Positions 1 to 13,837 of a stretch of 64,000 bases of DNA are shown here, piece by piece. The translations under genes and the position numbers were made by a program. Below the pieces are notes generated by a model. The model ran no database searches, was not told the origin of the DNA, and saw nothing but the letters and a program-made list of their open reading frames with translations. The DNA lies in the NCBI GenBank assembly GCA_033675545.1, contig JAWDGP010001486.1:1331501-1395500 (forward strand). Direction: 5' to 3'. The DNA comes from Elysia crispata. Lineage: Eukaryota > Mollusca > Gastropoda > Plakobranchidae. Every line of letters starts with the position of its first letter. Positions within the stretch are counted from its first letter, which is position 1.

Positions 1-3000
1 GAAGTACAAATGATTTTTTTTTTCTTTGGTTTCAATGAACGCGCAAACAAATAATTATTGTCAAATTGCTGTCGGATTTTCTCGAAAATTTGCATCTTGC
101 TTTCCAAAGAAATAATTTAAAGGCTGCAAAGATTTAAATACTTTTTTACGATTCCTCCCTACTCAAACCAAGCCAAGAGTAACCTGAAACATAGCACATA
201 ATTATGATCATCGTTTTCAATAATGAAATAAAATTTTAATTTCAATGTCAACTTCTCAATTTCACAATACATGTAAAAGGAAAGGAAAGTTTAAATTTTC
301 ATAAACCTGACTTAATTGCAAAAGATGTCGGGTGTTGCAGCGCACATGTCAGGGCAATACCAGTATCAAACAACGCAAAAAGAATTCATTAAATTTTTTA
401 ATCTTAAATAAATTAAATTTTAACTATAAAAGTGGTCAATTACTGTGTCGTTAATACTACTAGACCTATGCACTTCTTGGTTAAGTACATTGTTTACCCA
501 GAGGCGATCATGAAGTTATCACAAACCTGCAATCAGTAACATATCCCAAACCCATGACAAGACGTAATAAAATATTTCACGTCAAAGGTCCAGTTGACTG
601 AATTTGAAATACGGGATACAAATTCTGGCCGAAGAAAGACTTTGTTCTAAAGTCCTAACATAGGCAATAAATAGATACGATTCTACCTCTTTTCCAGGTC
701 TGGAAAAAAAAAAAGGGTTGGTGCTGGCAGTTTAGTCTTTGGTAAACCAGCGCTCTCCTCAGGGTTTGATGAGCATGAACTTCACTAAAAACATTTTTGT
801 ACCAAATGAAGGAAGTGAAGTAGGTTGTACGCAAGTGAGTACTAATACATAAATTTAGTATTTTACAAAATTATACAATATGGCAGATAGGACTCCAAAG
901 AGCATGCATGAAATTCAAGATGAATGCACACTGGTGGCCCAAGACAATTAAAAAATAATGGCTATCCATTTTCAATCAATCCTCAGAGAATGAAAAGAAA
1001 ATAAGCCTGGTATAAGGTTTGCCATCCTTCATATTTCATAACTTATGATGGAAGGGACATTACTCACAAAACGTCATTGAACACGGAAGCAACAACCTCA
1101 GTCAATCGCATGACATCTAATCTATCTTTTGTGTAGCAAAATGCCTTTTATCTCTTGGATGCCCCTGCATTTTACTGGTCTTGATTGTTAAGCATAATCA
1201 CATTTAAGGTTCGATGAGTAAAATTAAAGAAACCTGGTTGTCTAGGAAAGGCCAACGTAATAGGAGGGTGGGAAAAATCTTTAAGCCTTTAATTAGGATT
1301 GTGTGGCGCATAATAAAAGTATAAGATTTCATATGATTAAAAGACATTATTTAGAATTAAGACTAATGCATCAAAAAAAGTCCTTTTATCCCTCCTATTA
1401 TCAGACAAGCAATAAATAAGATAAAGAAAGAAAAGTTAGAAAATTATAGTCACAGAGTTAGACAGTGGCTCCTACTATGATTGTAATGAAGTTTCTTACT
1501 GAAACAAAAAGCAAAGATTGGCTGCCAAGTACAAGGCAATTCAATCAATGCCTGTTTTCTCATTTCAAAACACACTTTATAAATACGTTACGAGATGAGA
1601 AATAAATATTATCAGCCAAAGGTCAATGTCATCATCCTCCATACAAAGTAAAGTAGAAATGCCAGAATTTAATGTCAACCAGTCTGTGTGTTTTTTAAAG
1701 TTTTTGTTCAAAGTTTGGAAAACAAAAATTTGAGAGATATTCATCCCAATGCAAGTTAGAGCCCCTTTTTCATATAAAAAGTGGAAAATTAATCAAGTTT
1801 TGAGAACAAAAGAATTTTTTTTCTTCTGACCTATCCTCACATGTTGTGAGGAAAATTTAAGATAAATTTACTAAAGATTCAAAAGTAGTCTAACTTGAGT
1901 TACCTAGTAATTGAAGACCATTGTGATTTTTGATTTGATGTTTCAAGAGCCTTTTATTAAAATCATGATCAATAGCATGGTCTTCACGACAATCCATAAT
2001 TGGAGACAAATTATTACCATAAAAGTAATATCCAGTTTGCACTTTTAGATTTCAGACCTACATCTAAGTGCAATATAATTGATCCCATCTTATGATAGGA
2101 AAGCTCTCACCAGTGTCTTGCTTTCTTTACATTGACTCAATCTAGGAGAGTCAAATGGTCTCACAATCAATTGTTGGATCTTCTTCAATTGCAGTTTTAA
2201 AACAACAACAAAGGTTAAAAGAAGTTCTCCTCATTAAGATCTCCATAGTCCAAGTTAGTGTTGCTCTAGATCTACTTAGAATCTCATTTAATTGACAGAG
2301 AAGTAGACTTTATTGTTTGATCCACAGAGATATCTAAAAATGAAAGGAAGATAAAGTTTACCAAGAAAATGAGACAAACTAGTAAAAATCTTTACCCAGC
2401 TGACAGTTTCTAAACAACATGATTCAAATATCTGAATTGTGTACAGAAAATGCTTTAAAGTACAAATCTGTTTATTTCCTTTAAATGACATAAATATTTC
2501 GGTTTAATTGAAAAGAAAATCTGAAGTAAAACAATAAAATTATTTTTAAACATAAAATTCATAAATCATTAAATGACAAAGTCTAAGGCAGAAAAAATGC
2601 ACAGTATGTGTGCAAATCTGATTTTAACATAAAAAAAAAATAATAATAATTTCACTGGTTGAAAATAAACCCTCAAAAATGTTTTTTAAATTTTTCATCA
2701 AAAATTATATAACTGCATCAATAATCAAAGTGAAGTTCATAAAAACATGATATGATTACTGATGTATTTCAAAGGAAACTGTAACTTGACAATGACTAAA
2801 GCTGATTTTTTTTTTTAAATAAAATAATATTAAGAGTATTAGTTATTGGATAAAATATTTAAAAAATGACAGTAACAATGACTAGGCCCTATAATGTATT
2901 TTTAGGATGAAACAGTCCTTTTAATACAATAAGATATGAATGGCTTTGGAAAGTTTTTTGCAATAGCATGCTATAACTAGAATTAGAGTGCAATAAGAAA

Positions 3001-3794
3001 AATCCAGTACCTTTTGTTGGCTCTTAAAATTTAATAAAAGGGCATAATCTTCCAAGCCAGGCACTGTTGCTTTACCTCACGTTTCAGTGCTTGATGACAT
3101 TGGTGAATTCACACAGTGATAATCAGGATTAAGTGAACACCTTAATTAGTGGCTGAGCTATATATGATTATCTACATAATAATAAAGGGTCGGTCGATCA
3201 AAGTCAACAACACTTGGACCAAACTTATTCGATTCCATTCAAAAATATCCAGTGTTTCATAAACAATACATTATAACTCTTGTATTCTTGAATATATATA
3301 CATGCCACAAGTATATACCTGGGTCAGAAAAAGCCAAACCATAAATATTTAATTAAAATTGCTTTTTTCTCTTGGTTTTTGCCTTAATATGATTGCAAAG
3401 AAGATGGTCAGCTGATTAACCAGAATCGTATTTGGCAACACTCAATACAACTCATATCAAGACTTATGATAAAATGACTTATGATGGAATATGAATAAAT
3501 GTATGGGTTCTTTTGAAAAAAGACAAAATATTCCAATGATTCAGAATATACATGTGCAATTTATAACTATTACCCATAAGCTTGGAATTACTTCCATTCC
3601 ATTGCTCTTCTGCTTTTGACAGCCCAGAAACAAATAAAACAAAGTTGTTGTTTATAATGGGTGTTGGTTTTGAAAATGCCAGTATGTGAATAGAAAAAAC
3701 AAGTCCCATGGAAAGGTTTATTTACCCTTATCACTAAGGCAATGAAGGTATATCTGCTTGCTTTTGTACTTGCAAATGCCAAGAAAACATGCAC
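1..3794. other. Gene-free stretch left of PNPO
   Basis: AT-rich sequence with many short homopolymer runs. I read both strands and found no exon that pairs with a plausible splice partner or resembles a known protein. The short open frames here (for example 2288-2491 and 3479-3709 on the minus strand) have no recognisable domain. The part next to 3795 would lie downstream of the PNPO polyadenylation site. Nothing else can be supported. Confidence 0.6.
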
Positions 3795-3800
3795 TTTATT
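3795..3800 (-). other. Candidate PNPO polyadenylation signal
   Basis: AATAAA on the minus strand, about 20 bases downstream of the PNPO stop codon at 3820-3822. The position suits a very short 3' UTR, but other AATAAA motifs are common in this AT-rich DNA, so the site is a candidate only. Confidence 0.4.
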
Positions 3801-3819
3801 TACAACAATGTTTTCATAT

Positions 3820-6800
3820 TTAAGGCATTAGTCTTTCATACACCCATCCATTTGATCCTTCTTGTGTTGTTTCTGAATTGATCTCCTCATTTGGCTGCAA
3901 CTTGCGGAAAACAATTCTGTCGTGGAGACGATTAGTCTGCCCTTGCCAAAATTCAAATCTTAAAGGAATCACCTTGAATCCACCCCTAAAAAATAAAAGA
4001 AGAAAAGATTAAAAACAGTTTTCCTCCATATGATATATATTTAAGCAAACAGTATAGAATAGGGACATGCATTATTTTTTTTTTCAAAAGACCTAAAACA
4101 AAGGCTGGTCTCCTTATTTCCAAGTCTTTGAGATAACATAAAGCCTTTGAATCAGTCAAAATTGAAATAACCTAGATTGAAAGAGAAAGTTGAAAAAAAT
4201 ATCACCTAATTCTTTCATATTGTACAAAGTATAATTCCTCCCATTTATCAACATGTCAGATAAAGCAGTATATCTCACACGGTGGAACTTAGGTCTTGTC
4301 TAAATCAGACCAATGCCCTAAATCTAGACAACAGTGATTTGTTCAACTAACATATAAGTATACACACCTCTTCTATCTCACATCACAGAGTTAGAACAAT
4401 TCACTACTGAGATCACTCTCCTTTAAACCTACTGGCTGCAGACTCTAGTCTGTATGTAAAGAGGATAAGAAGAACCCACTAACAAAGCGAAGGAAACACT
4501 TGAATATCAGAGCACCCCATTATCTTTACTATGATCAGGAACAGCGTCTTTCAAACACAGAGGAAAATTAAGTGGTGACTTCAAAATAACTAGATCTCAT
4601 TATCAGAATTCGAATTGAAACAATATTTTTTATTTAAAAAGAGGTAAGTAAAGTAATTAAATTCAAACTGCTTAAAATTACAATGTTCCAGGTCAACTTT
4701 CTTGGACTCAACTACACAAAGTAATGACATTCAAGTCATGATTTTGTATAAGCTTTCCAACATTCCATTCTTATATTTTTGTTTGATATTGAGAATGTTG
4801 AAACTTCCAAAAAATGAACAGCTAATTTATGCTTCAAATGATATAGATTTCATGAAAATTTCTATGAGAAAACCAAAACTAACATTTACTTGCAGTACAT
4901 TAGCAGTTGTGAACTGGTGGCAATGCAAATTACTGCACATATCATAGTATACATCACTTTCACAAAAAAGATTGGTTTACTTCTCATAATGATAATGGCA
5001 TTGCTTAAATTTTACATATTCTATCATCTAATACAGGAAGTGATGATTTAAAAATCCTGATGAACACACCATATGGATTAAGAAGTTTTTAGTTCTTCTA
5101 ATGAAACAGTGCCTGAAGGTATAAAGCAGTGGTATGTCTGCTTGCAGAGTGAAACCAAGAATTCTACAAAATCTAGCTCTCCTTAGTATGCAGAGTGATG
5201 CAAAAAAGTTAACTCATTGCCGTATCTCAAACTATATTAAAGAATTGTTGCAATCTTTACTACTTCGATCAAGATATTTTAAAACTTCTTTATCTGATTT
5301 ACAATCCTACAAAGTGTTCTGTTGTTTTGTCTTTCCTCAAAAGAGTCACTTGATAGTAAAAACTAAGTGAAAAAAATCCAAAGAATAAAGAACAAAATAA
5401 TGTACTAACTCGAGTGTACAGGCAACAAAACACATGAAGCTGGTTTCTTTCTTTTTGTCCAAGATGAGTTACAGGCAATTTTGACAGAAATATAAGTGCA
5501 ATCTATGATCTCATTTGAAGGCATATTGTACACTTATGCATAAAAAAAAAAATTATTTTGATTGGATTCTGAGCCCAATACAATTGTGTCTTACCAGTAA
5601 TCTGGTTTTGGAATAGGTACATCATCACTCAAATATTTCTTTGTCAGTGCTTCGTTTCTGTCATCTAAAACCTGATTGAGTGAAACAGCAATTGAAACAT
5701 AACTATTATGTAATAAGTTTCCTTTTATATCTCAAAAAATCAGAGGCAAAAAAACGTAAGTTCCCTTGACAACTTTCCTATACAGCAGGCTGGGCTGCTT
5801 TTGTTTGCCATATCTGCCTTGATGAAAGATATCCCAATGCACTCATCATGCACTGATTTAATGTTTGATATAGTAAGTCCAACACCAAGAGAGATAAGAC
5901 CTTTTTTCACATCAAACAAATCTGACTCCTATGAAGTATAGAGCAGTCGATCTGAGTGAGAAGCCAATTTAAACTATTTCATACATATGCTCATTCAAAA
6001 ATTTTTTACTTCAAATATCATTCAATAATTTTTGTTCAATGAAGAATTGAATTCTTTTGAGATGCCTTTTACATTAATTTACATTTATCTTTTTTTGTGC
6101 CAGATATAAAAGTTGCTTTTCTTTTTCACAGCAAAATATTTCAATAACATACATAAAAATGACTTACATATCTCTTAAATGTAACCAAAAAAACATGAAA
6201 AATGCTTTTAAATCAAAATATTTTTTAAAAATTTCACGTCTTTACATTAAACAAGAAAAAAGATATGGTTCCTGTATTTATGTCAATATTTTTTAGATCT
6301 TATCTAGAAATATATATAAAAATTTCAAGTCAAAACAAATGAAAAGCTCCGAATTAGGTTTTTTTTTATGAGTTACCTTTCTGCCACTAATAACTTGACT
6401 TTGTAGACTGACACAAGCTCCGATTTGACTGGCTTTGGGTCTTGAATGAAAATATTTTGAAGATTCTTCTTCTGACACACGCTCTGCAGCTCCGCTCACA
6501 CGTACATGTTGTGAGAAATGGATACAAATCCATATTAAATATAATTTCCTAAAATTAAAAAAATGCTTCTCAAGCTGAGTTATGTAATAGTAGAAATGAT
6601 TGTAAAATACTAGAATAACAAAGTTATACTATATTTTTCTTCTACAAAGATATTGAAATGAGCAATGGAAGTAAAATTTTGTATCCATCAATTAAGGAAT
6701 AATAAAGAGTGAAATAAGCATGTTAAGATACTCAATGTGAAGCCTTTGATATTGTAAGCCATCTTTTTCAACTTATCAAAGCTAAAATTATACTCTTTAT

Positions 6801-9800
6801 TGGGGGCGAGGGGGGTTAAAAACACTTGCATGAAGAAGCCAAATAGTAATTTGAAAACTGTTGAGGGTTTAAAAAAAAGTCAAGTCATGTCAACATATTT
6901 TGTGTATAGATTCTTTCTTCAAAATGAAGATCTGAAGCAATAAAAAAAAAATACACACTCTGAAAGATTTTATTTCAACAGAGTCGTGCCTTCTTTATTT
7001 TACCACAGTTTATCAAACAACAATATTTCTGTTTCTGTTTTAACCTTTTCAAACTCAGTTGGCTTTCATTTGCTTTGCTGTGATACTTGACTTGGTTTGG
7101 TATCTTTACAAAGTTTACAGCAAAGTCTTAGAAAGTTTTTGTTTTCTAAATATTAAAATGAGAAAGAACCCTGATCAACGTACAGATACATTTTTTTTTT
7201 CAATATATCTTGTTGTAGCTTTGTCATAGCTCATGAAAGTTTTCATTTATGGGTAAACTGATTATGTCTGGAAAAATATCAGGAAATTTAAAAAGTAATT
7301 TTTAAATAAAAATAATTGAGAGCTTGGAATGGAGACCCAATTCCTACCAATAAAGGTGCATATCATGAGACAAATTCATTTGTTTCTCTTAAAAGCTGGT
7401 TTTTAACAGAAATTGTTAATAAAAACAATTAAACAACTAGCTAGTACTTACTGATCTGTTCAAAGGCTCCCAGTAGAACATGAGACTACAATTTGGATTT
7501 TCTGTCTTTTTAATTTAGAAGTAAAAAGAATAATAAGCATTAAAAAATATAAAGACTGATTTTAAAACAAAGCTCTTACCCTCTTAGGTTAATAATTTTT
7601 TTTACCTCCCATGCTTTTTTAACTTATGATACATTAGCAAAGATACCATACTATTCAACCCTCCTCTTTTTGTCCTTCTTCCCTTTCCCCTTCACCACTT
7701 TTTTTCATACTACTTACTTTTTCCTCTCCTATGAAGAAAACAAACTTACTCGAAGATTTGGCTTAATCAGGTTAAATTAATTCAAAGCTGAGCTATTAGT
7801 ATTACAAAATTATAACTTAAGGAATTTCTAAAACATATTTAATACTTACACAGCTATGAAAAGAAAAAAAAATTCCTCTCACCAGTTCTTTTGCCTTTTG
7901 ACTGAGATAATTTGTATAAAAGTAAATGCCAGTATCATCTATCCCTTTCATCAGCACCATTCGCACAGATGGTATGCCATCTCTAATAAAGGAAGATAAT
8001 TGATTTTATTTGCCAATAAGGCAATTCAAAACAGACTGACAGATAAATATGACAACTATATGTATTTGTAATGTTTTCTTTCTAAACAAGAATGATTAAG
8101 AAGATTGAAAACTCAAGGAATGATTCAATTTTTTTTCAGGTTCAAGTCACTTCTGTATCCATTTATACCGTTTGAATAGAAGGTGAGGATGAGGATAAGG
8201 ATTTTTTCAGCAATTTTAACTTGTAATGATTCATTTTTCTGATTTCTGGAGAATAAATATCTGTCACAAGTAAACAAAAGATTTACACCTACTGGACTTA
8301 CTTTGTTGACGTAGCAAGTGACATAGCATTAGCCTCCCTTATACCATCTGTTTTGCTTGCTTCTTCAAACCATGACAAAAACTGCTTGAAAGGTTCTTTT
8401 GAGACAAGGTCCCCAACATCAAAAATCTCATTTGTGCCTTTGTATGCCTTCCTCATTTCTAAAGATGGTTCATATTTAAAAGAAATTTTTACACAGCTAT
8501 TATTACAACATTATATCTTGCTAAAGACAGAATAAATTTGAAAAATGTAAGGAGTATAGTGCATGTAAAGTGGGAATATTGACAAATCTAAAACTTATAA
8601 ACTTCAAAAGATCAAATATTAAAGTTTTATTTTTTTTACTCTTTACCTAATAGAATTTTAAAGCTGAACCAAAGCAATAATGAGAAAAAAAGGCAAGTGG
8701 GGGAAGGGTTAAAAATGTTTTGTGAAGTTTCGCTGCTTTCCCTCTTTTTGATCTTATAGATTTCATAAAATAGCAAATCATAGTGATTTTTTTGGTAAAA
8801 TCAATCTTAGATTTATGTGTATCTGTAAATCCCTATATATGACAGCTTCCTTTCCTACCATCCATAAAAATCCTGACAAAAAGGAATAAAATGTATCACT
8901 CTTCTACAAAATATTTCAGAAGCAAGTGATCCTCTATACTTAAAACCAATGTAATATTATCTAGGAATCAATGATTTGTTGTTTACATCAAATAACCGAT
9001 TTAAGCAAACAAGTCAAATGAGGTTAATACATAGCAAAAACCAAGCTCTAATCAGTCACTTCATGGTTGATATAACAACAGTTTAAATCACACTTAAAAA
9101 CAGCAAAAAGCCTAATTTAGTTATTGTATGTGATGTTTGACTCATTAGTGGAGCAGTTGCAATTGTAATACTTGTGTATGTACAATTTTTTAAATTTTTT
9201 ATTTTATAAATATAACCGTTTTAATACTTCTTTATGTTCATCACTCAAGCATAATTCAATAGATAAAACAAAGGATAGTGATTGCATTATATATTAAGGT
9301 TTCTCTAGATAAATCGTTAAATGAAACATCTTGAGCGATGTGAATGGTACAGGAAACTCCAAAAAGGCAAACTGCATTGCTGCTTTTTCTACAGCAATGT
9401 ATGTGATTGTTGGCTATACTTTTATCAAGCATACATTCATGAAATTTACAAAGCATGTAGCAAAGAATGAAGGAGCACACCCAAGTGTTGTTTTATGAAT
9501 ACCTCCTAGAACACTTCTCTCTTGCTATGTTTTGTATGAAGATATGAAAAACATAAAAATAAAGTAAGGTAATTTCCAAATTGTATGAACAGTAATCAAC
9601 AGTACAAGGTCATCTTAAACAAGGAGACAAATTTCTTATACAAGTCAGAATTGATTTAAAAAAAATGCTAGGTATTCTGGTTTGCAAATATTGATGTATA
9701 AGCCTCTTACAAAAGGTTTAGTAACAAAGCAGACTGTACATAGTCCGGGGAATTTGGAGAACCCACAGCTGTCACATATACAGTCGAGTCCAAATAAAAT

Positions 9801-10680
9801 GTAATTTCAATCTGGATAGTTTGAATTCTTGGATATTTCGAAGTCATTTAATTTTATTGAATATTTTTGTCTTTAAGCTTTATTAAAAAATATTGGTTAC
9901 TTCGAATTTTGAAAAAAAGGATCCGGTTAATTCAAATGATTTTCTTATGATTTTTCGATTCTGACACTGTGAAAGCACTTTTTCTGGCTTGGAAAACAAA
10001 GTAGTGCTATGCTCTGTAAGCAATTCTGGTGTGTGTGTGTGTGCCCATCTATATTACAGGCAAGAGTCTGCAATAAGGCTAAGAGAGGGAAAGGGGTTAG
10101 GCTCCTGGGACTAGGTGAACTTTTATTATCCCAATGATTTCAAAATAACCAGACTCGACTGTACTTCCTTTTAAAGCATTTTCAGCAACAGTTAAAAAAA
10201 AGGAAAAGCAAACAAGGATAATAAAAATTGATTACTGGTGTAATATTTAAACGCTTTCAGTTTTGTTTGACACTTAAGTATTTCACTACTTACACTGTTT
10301 TTACTATCAGTTTTTTATACAACCACCATTAATAAAATTTGAAACTAAAATATGACCCATGCCTAAATCAAATTTAGTTTTTGTTTTTGTTGTTGTTTTT
10401 ATACATTGCGTATATTTTTCATTTTTTGTATTCAAGTGTAATTCTGCCTGCCCCCTCCCTTTTCAAAAAAAAAAAAGGAAAAAACTTTAGAGCTACCTGC
10501 AATTCCCCCAGGGTCAATGTCATGAGATATGCAGCTGTGAGGAGGATCCTGGGAGGCACCAGATTCACTGCCACTTCCAGCAAGACTATATGTCCTCAAC
10601 TGAAGGTGCGCCTTATTGTGTATGTACTGGACTCTTATTTTAAATAACCCTCGTCTTGAGAGGATAGACCATGCAGTCAT
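3820..10680 (-). CDS. PNPO: Pyridoxine-5'-phosphate oxidase, seven exons
   Basis: FMN enzyme that oxidises pyridoxine/pyridoxamine 5'-phosphate to pyridoxal 5'-phosphate (vitamin B6 salvage). Exons in coding order: 10680-10497, 8458-8302, 7982-7883, 7505-7452, 6505-6377, 5671-5595, 3985-3820. The phases join without a break and predict 288 residues (human 261). The order of family motifs is clear: [23 protein letters not shown] (FMN phosphate site), [32 protein letters not shown] (substrate Tyr, Arg, Ser), CVSLQSQV (Gln-Ser), [12 protein letters not shown] (RLH substrate loop and FMN Arg) and the terminal GWVYERLMP. The start is the first ATG after an in-frame stop; its N-terminus (MTAW) resembles the human MTCW and is Arg-rich and acid-poor, like a mitochondrial presequence. 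Odd points: the 6505-6377 exon has no AG acceptor, and Gln replaces human Arg116. The exon 1 assignment is by phase and similarity, slightly less certain than the rest. Confidence 0.95.
9781..10161. mobile_element. Pogo/Tigger-type MITE in PNPO intron 1
   Basis: A 381-bp element with inverted ends CAGTCGAGTC at 9781-9790 and GACTCGACTG at 10152-10161, flanked on both sides by the dinucleotide TA. Terminal CAGT and a TA target duplication are typical of the pogo/Tigger branch of Tc1/mariner DNA transposons. It has no coding capacity, so it is a non-autonomous (MITE) copy. A (GT)n run lies inside. It lies within the intron between PNPO exons 1 and 2. Confidence 0.75.
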
Positions 10681-13589
10681 GATGAAACAGCGAACAAGCA
10701 CTTGTCTTTGTTACTGGGTTCTTTATTTTAATAATTGAGTGAAGATCTCTATAGATCTGGAATTACAAAAACTTCAACTGTCACTGTGTCAGGTCTACTA
10801 TTTATACGCATAATTTACTATCACACTTATGAAAACAAAGTAGAAGTATACTTCTTATAGCTATGGTCCTCACCACTAAAATATTGTGTGAAAGATAAAA
10901 ACAGAGGATCACGTGAGCGCATATTTACACACCCTTAATTTATCCTGTTTCTCAAAAAATAGTTTATGTAATGAAACTAGCAGTAAAATGAAATAATCTA
11001 TGTGATCCATAAATTCATAAAATCAAGATGTTTTTCAATATATCCTAGTTATTCTTTAACAGGAATCACACTATGTAAACATTATCAAGATGCTTATTTA
11101 GTCAAAAGAATAACAAAACAAGAAATTTACTTCTGCGTCAACTTAAAATTATAAATTTACAATGAACCTAAATTGAAACAACTTTTTAGCACTGCAATCA
11201 GTCTTTAACCAGATAACTCTTTCAACTTAATAATTGACTGCAGCTCAGCTAATTTGCATGAATGCATGTATTCACACAATTCAAACCACCATTCCCTGCT
11301 TTTGGTGAAGACCTAAAAAAAGATTCTAGATTTTCTCTCAATCAGAAAAAGTGTAAAATGTGAAATGAACAAAAGGAAAGGTTTGGCTTGCTGAAAGGGA
11401 TATTATAGCCAAAGTCAGAGAACTAGCTTGAGAAATGTCACAAAGGGAAGAGAAAGGATGGGGATCAAGCCTCAAGCTAGCATCATAGGGAGAGAAAAAG
11501 TTCCCAGTTAGCTGAGGGGAAAGAACCCCACATGAACTCAGGTCAATCTTATTATATTGTCCCAATTTATAGTGCTCAATGAAGAAAATATTTAATAACA
11601 CTAATAGAAAAGAAGGAATCAGGGCAGTTGGTAGAGTTGCTTTCATTTTAAATGTCTCAAATTTGAGAAAATGAAAGCAATGCATATATACTCACCCCCC
11701 ACCCCCCTTCTCCTCTTTACACTTCATTATAGACACTTTCAATTTTTATTATCTTGACATTTAATTTGAGCACTCTCGTTACAGGAAAAAAGCTGACAAA
11801 ATTAACCATTTCACGGCTTGCCCCTCTCTCTTTCTCTGTGATGCAACAGCCTCTACTTTTCCTTAAATTTTCCTAGAATTTCACTTGCCTTTCAAGTTTA
11901 ATTTTAAGACCTCCTATTTGGTCATAAAACCTGCCAAGGTGAAAAATAATAACTGACAAATAAAATCTCCATACAAGAGGAGATAAAGTTGATTTCTTTT
12001 CTTTTTCATTAAGTTATGCTCTTCATTTCATATTCTACAATAACTCGTACCTGGATGTCAAATATTGTGGCTTCTCTCTTCATTTTGTAATCTCACATTC
12101 CTGAAGAAATAAAGCCAATGCACTCTTTTCTTCTTTCTGCACCCCCTCCTCACCCTAAATAAAAGATTACTTTCTAATTCAAGTCAAAAGCTCCATTTTC
12201 CCCACCTTCTTTGTTTTTGTGGTCAGATGTAAGTGTTTCCTTTTCTAATACTTTATACTTTCATTCTGTAGGCCTTTATACACATTTACTTCCCTTAGAT
12301 AAATTGGTGGAGTTAACAAATACTTGAAATAGATCTTTTAACTTTATTTAATTTGCTTAGTAAGTAATGAATCAAAAAAGTACTTTTAAACTTTAAAGTT
12401 AAAGGATCTTAAATTAAAGAAAAAGTCTAGATCACTTACAATTACAATCGCTACACTAGTATTTTGAATTTTCTGTCATCAGGTGTATAATTTTATTTCC
12501 AATCCCCATTTTCAAGCAGATGTCAACGTTGAGTGAACATTTCATACATAGTTACCAATATAATCTAACTGTGGCCAATACTCTATAGTTTAAAACCTGT
12601 GTGACTCTCTTCAAATGCCTGTGGATAATCTACATGAAGGGCTCAATGGAAAAAGAGGCAATGTCACAACAACAAAAAATTCCCCATCCTTTGTGTTTTT
12701 TTAATGCTGAACTATTAGACATCTTTGAAATTTGTTCCAGTTTCTATGTTACAATACAAAAGGTAAACCATTTTTCTTGCCAACAGTTTAATTTGTGGAT
12801 TTGTAATACATAGTGCCCAAAACATGAGATCGCCTATTTTTCATTTGGGCCCTTCATATATATACCTTCTTCAGGTGTTAGAATTGGCGCAGTCAGACCA
12901 TTAACTCTTAAAACACGATTAGCTACTACCAGCCACAATTAGATATTTAATTTATGCCAGCAACCGCAACCAGCCACCAGTTGTATCCAATGTATAATAA
13001 TTCTAAAAAAACTAAATTGCTAAAGTAAACACTTCTTATAATTGAGGAAGGCTTTTGATCATGTTTACTCCCGGTGAAACAAAAAGCACAATGCATCTTG
13101 CGATGTATGTTGTAAAGAGTCTTTGTGTGGTAAGCAGCCCTTATTTTTTTTTTTACAATTTTGCTTCCCAATAATAAGCATAAAAGTCATTTTTCATTCA
13201 AATTTAATAAAATTTGGTTGGCATATAGAGCTAGCTGAGGTATATTGAATTGTTATAAAAAGAACAGCAGAGCTGTAGTTATTCATTTTGTTTTGTTTAA
13301 ACCCCTTTCAAAAAAAATTGTTAAATTTTTTGCCACAAAAATATTTTTTTCCTTTATTACACAATTAAGTTTCTATTCAATTTTCATTTTGTTCACAAAA
13401 TTTTTGCATTTTCTTGTAGCTCATTCTATGACTTAATTTGATATGAAATTTGTTATATTCATATTCATCTTATAAAATTTCAAATCCCAGCTTAATGAGA
13501 AGGGTGTGCTAAAATCTTTGGGCAAAATCCCTACCAAAAAGTCTGCATTTTATTAAAAGAGTTAAGGAATGTCCAAGTCTTCATGGTTC

Positions 13590-13680
13590 GAATGCAAGTT
13601 ATTTCACTTCCGACGGCTACCTGCTCAACTGTTCTCTTCCTCTGCGCTGGCTCATGAATTTCTAATCTGATCTGAAACAG
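13590..13680 (-). promoter_or_regulatory. Possible PNPO-side promoter with an ETS-type motif
   Basis: A CpG-richer patch that contains CGGAAGT on the minus strand (13606-13612), a strong ETS core common at housekeeping promoters, followed by a GC-rich segment with a potential splice donor. It faces the PNPO gene, but 3 kb separates it from the PNPO start codon, so a noncoding first exon would be needed. The assignment rests on motif and composition only. Confidence 0.25.
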
Positions 13681-13837
13681 TAATCGTTTAGGCCATGACC
13701 CTATAATCCCAATAGCTTCAGATTGGGATTTGATTTAGTCGAATCCTTGAAATTAATTACAGTTGATATTTTCTTCTAAGGACTTTAACTTGTAGGTCTT
13801 GGTCCAGATATTTTCAAAATAATCTAATTAAGTCTAG

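Noticed and set aside
702-840. Possible minus-strand exon (SEVHAHQTLRRAL-like reading)
   Set aside because: It is a single short open stretch with no clear acceptor/donor pair and no recognised family.
11338-11685. 115-residue minus-strand open frame
   Set aside because: It is low-complexity and rich in Ser, Phe and Leu, with no splice context and no recognisable domain.
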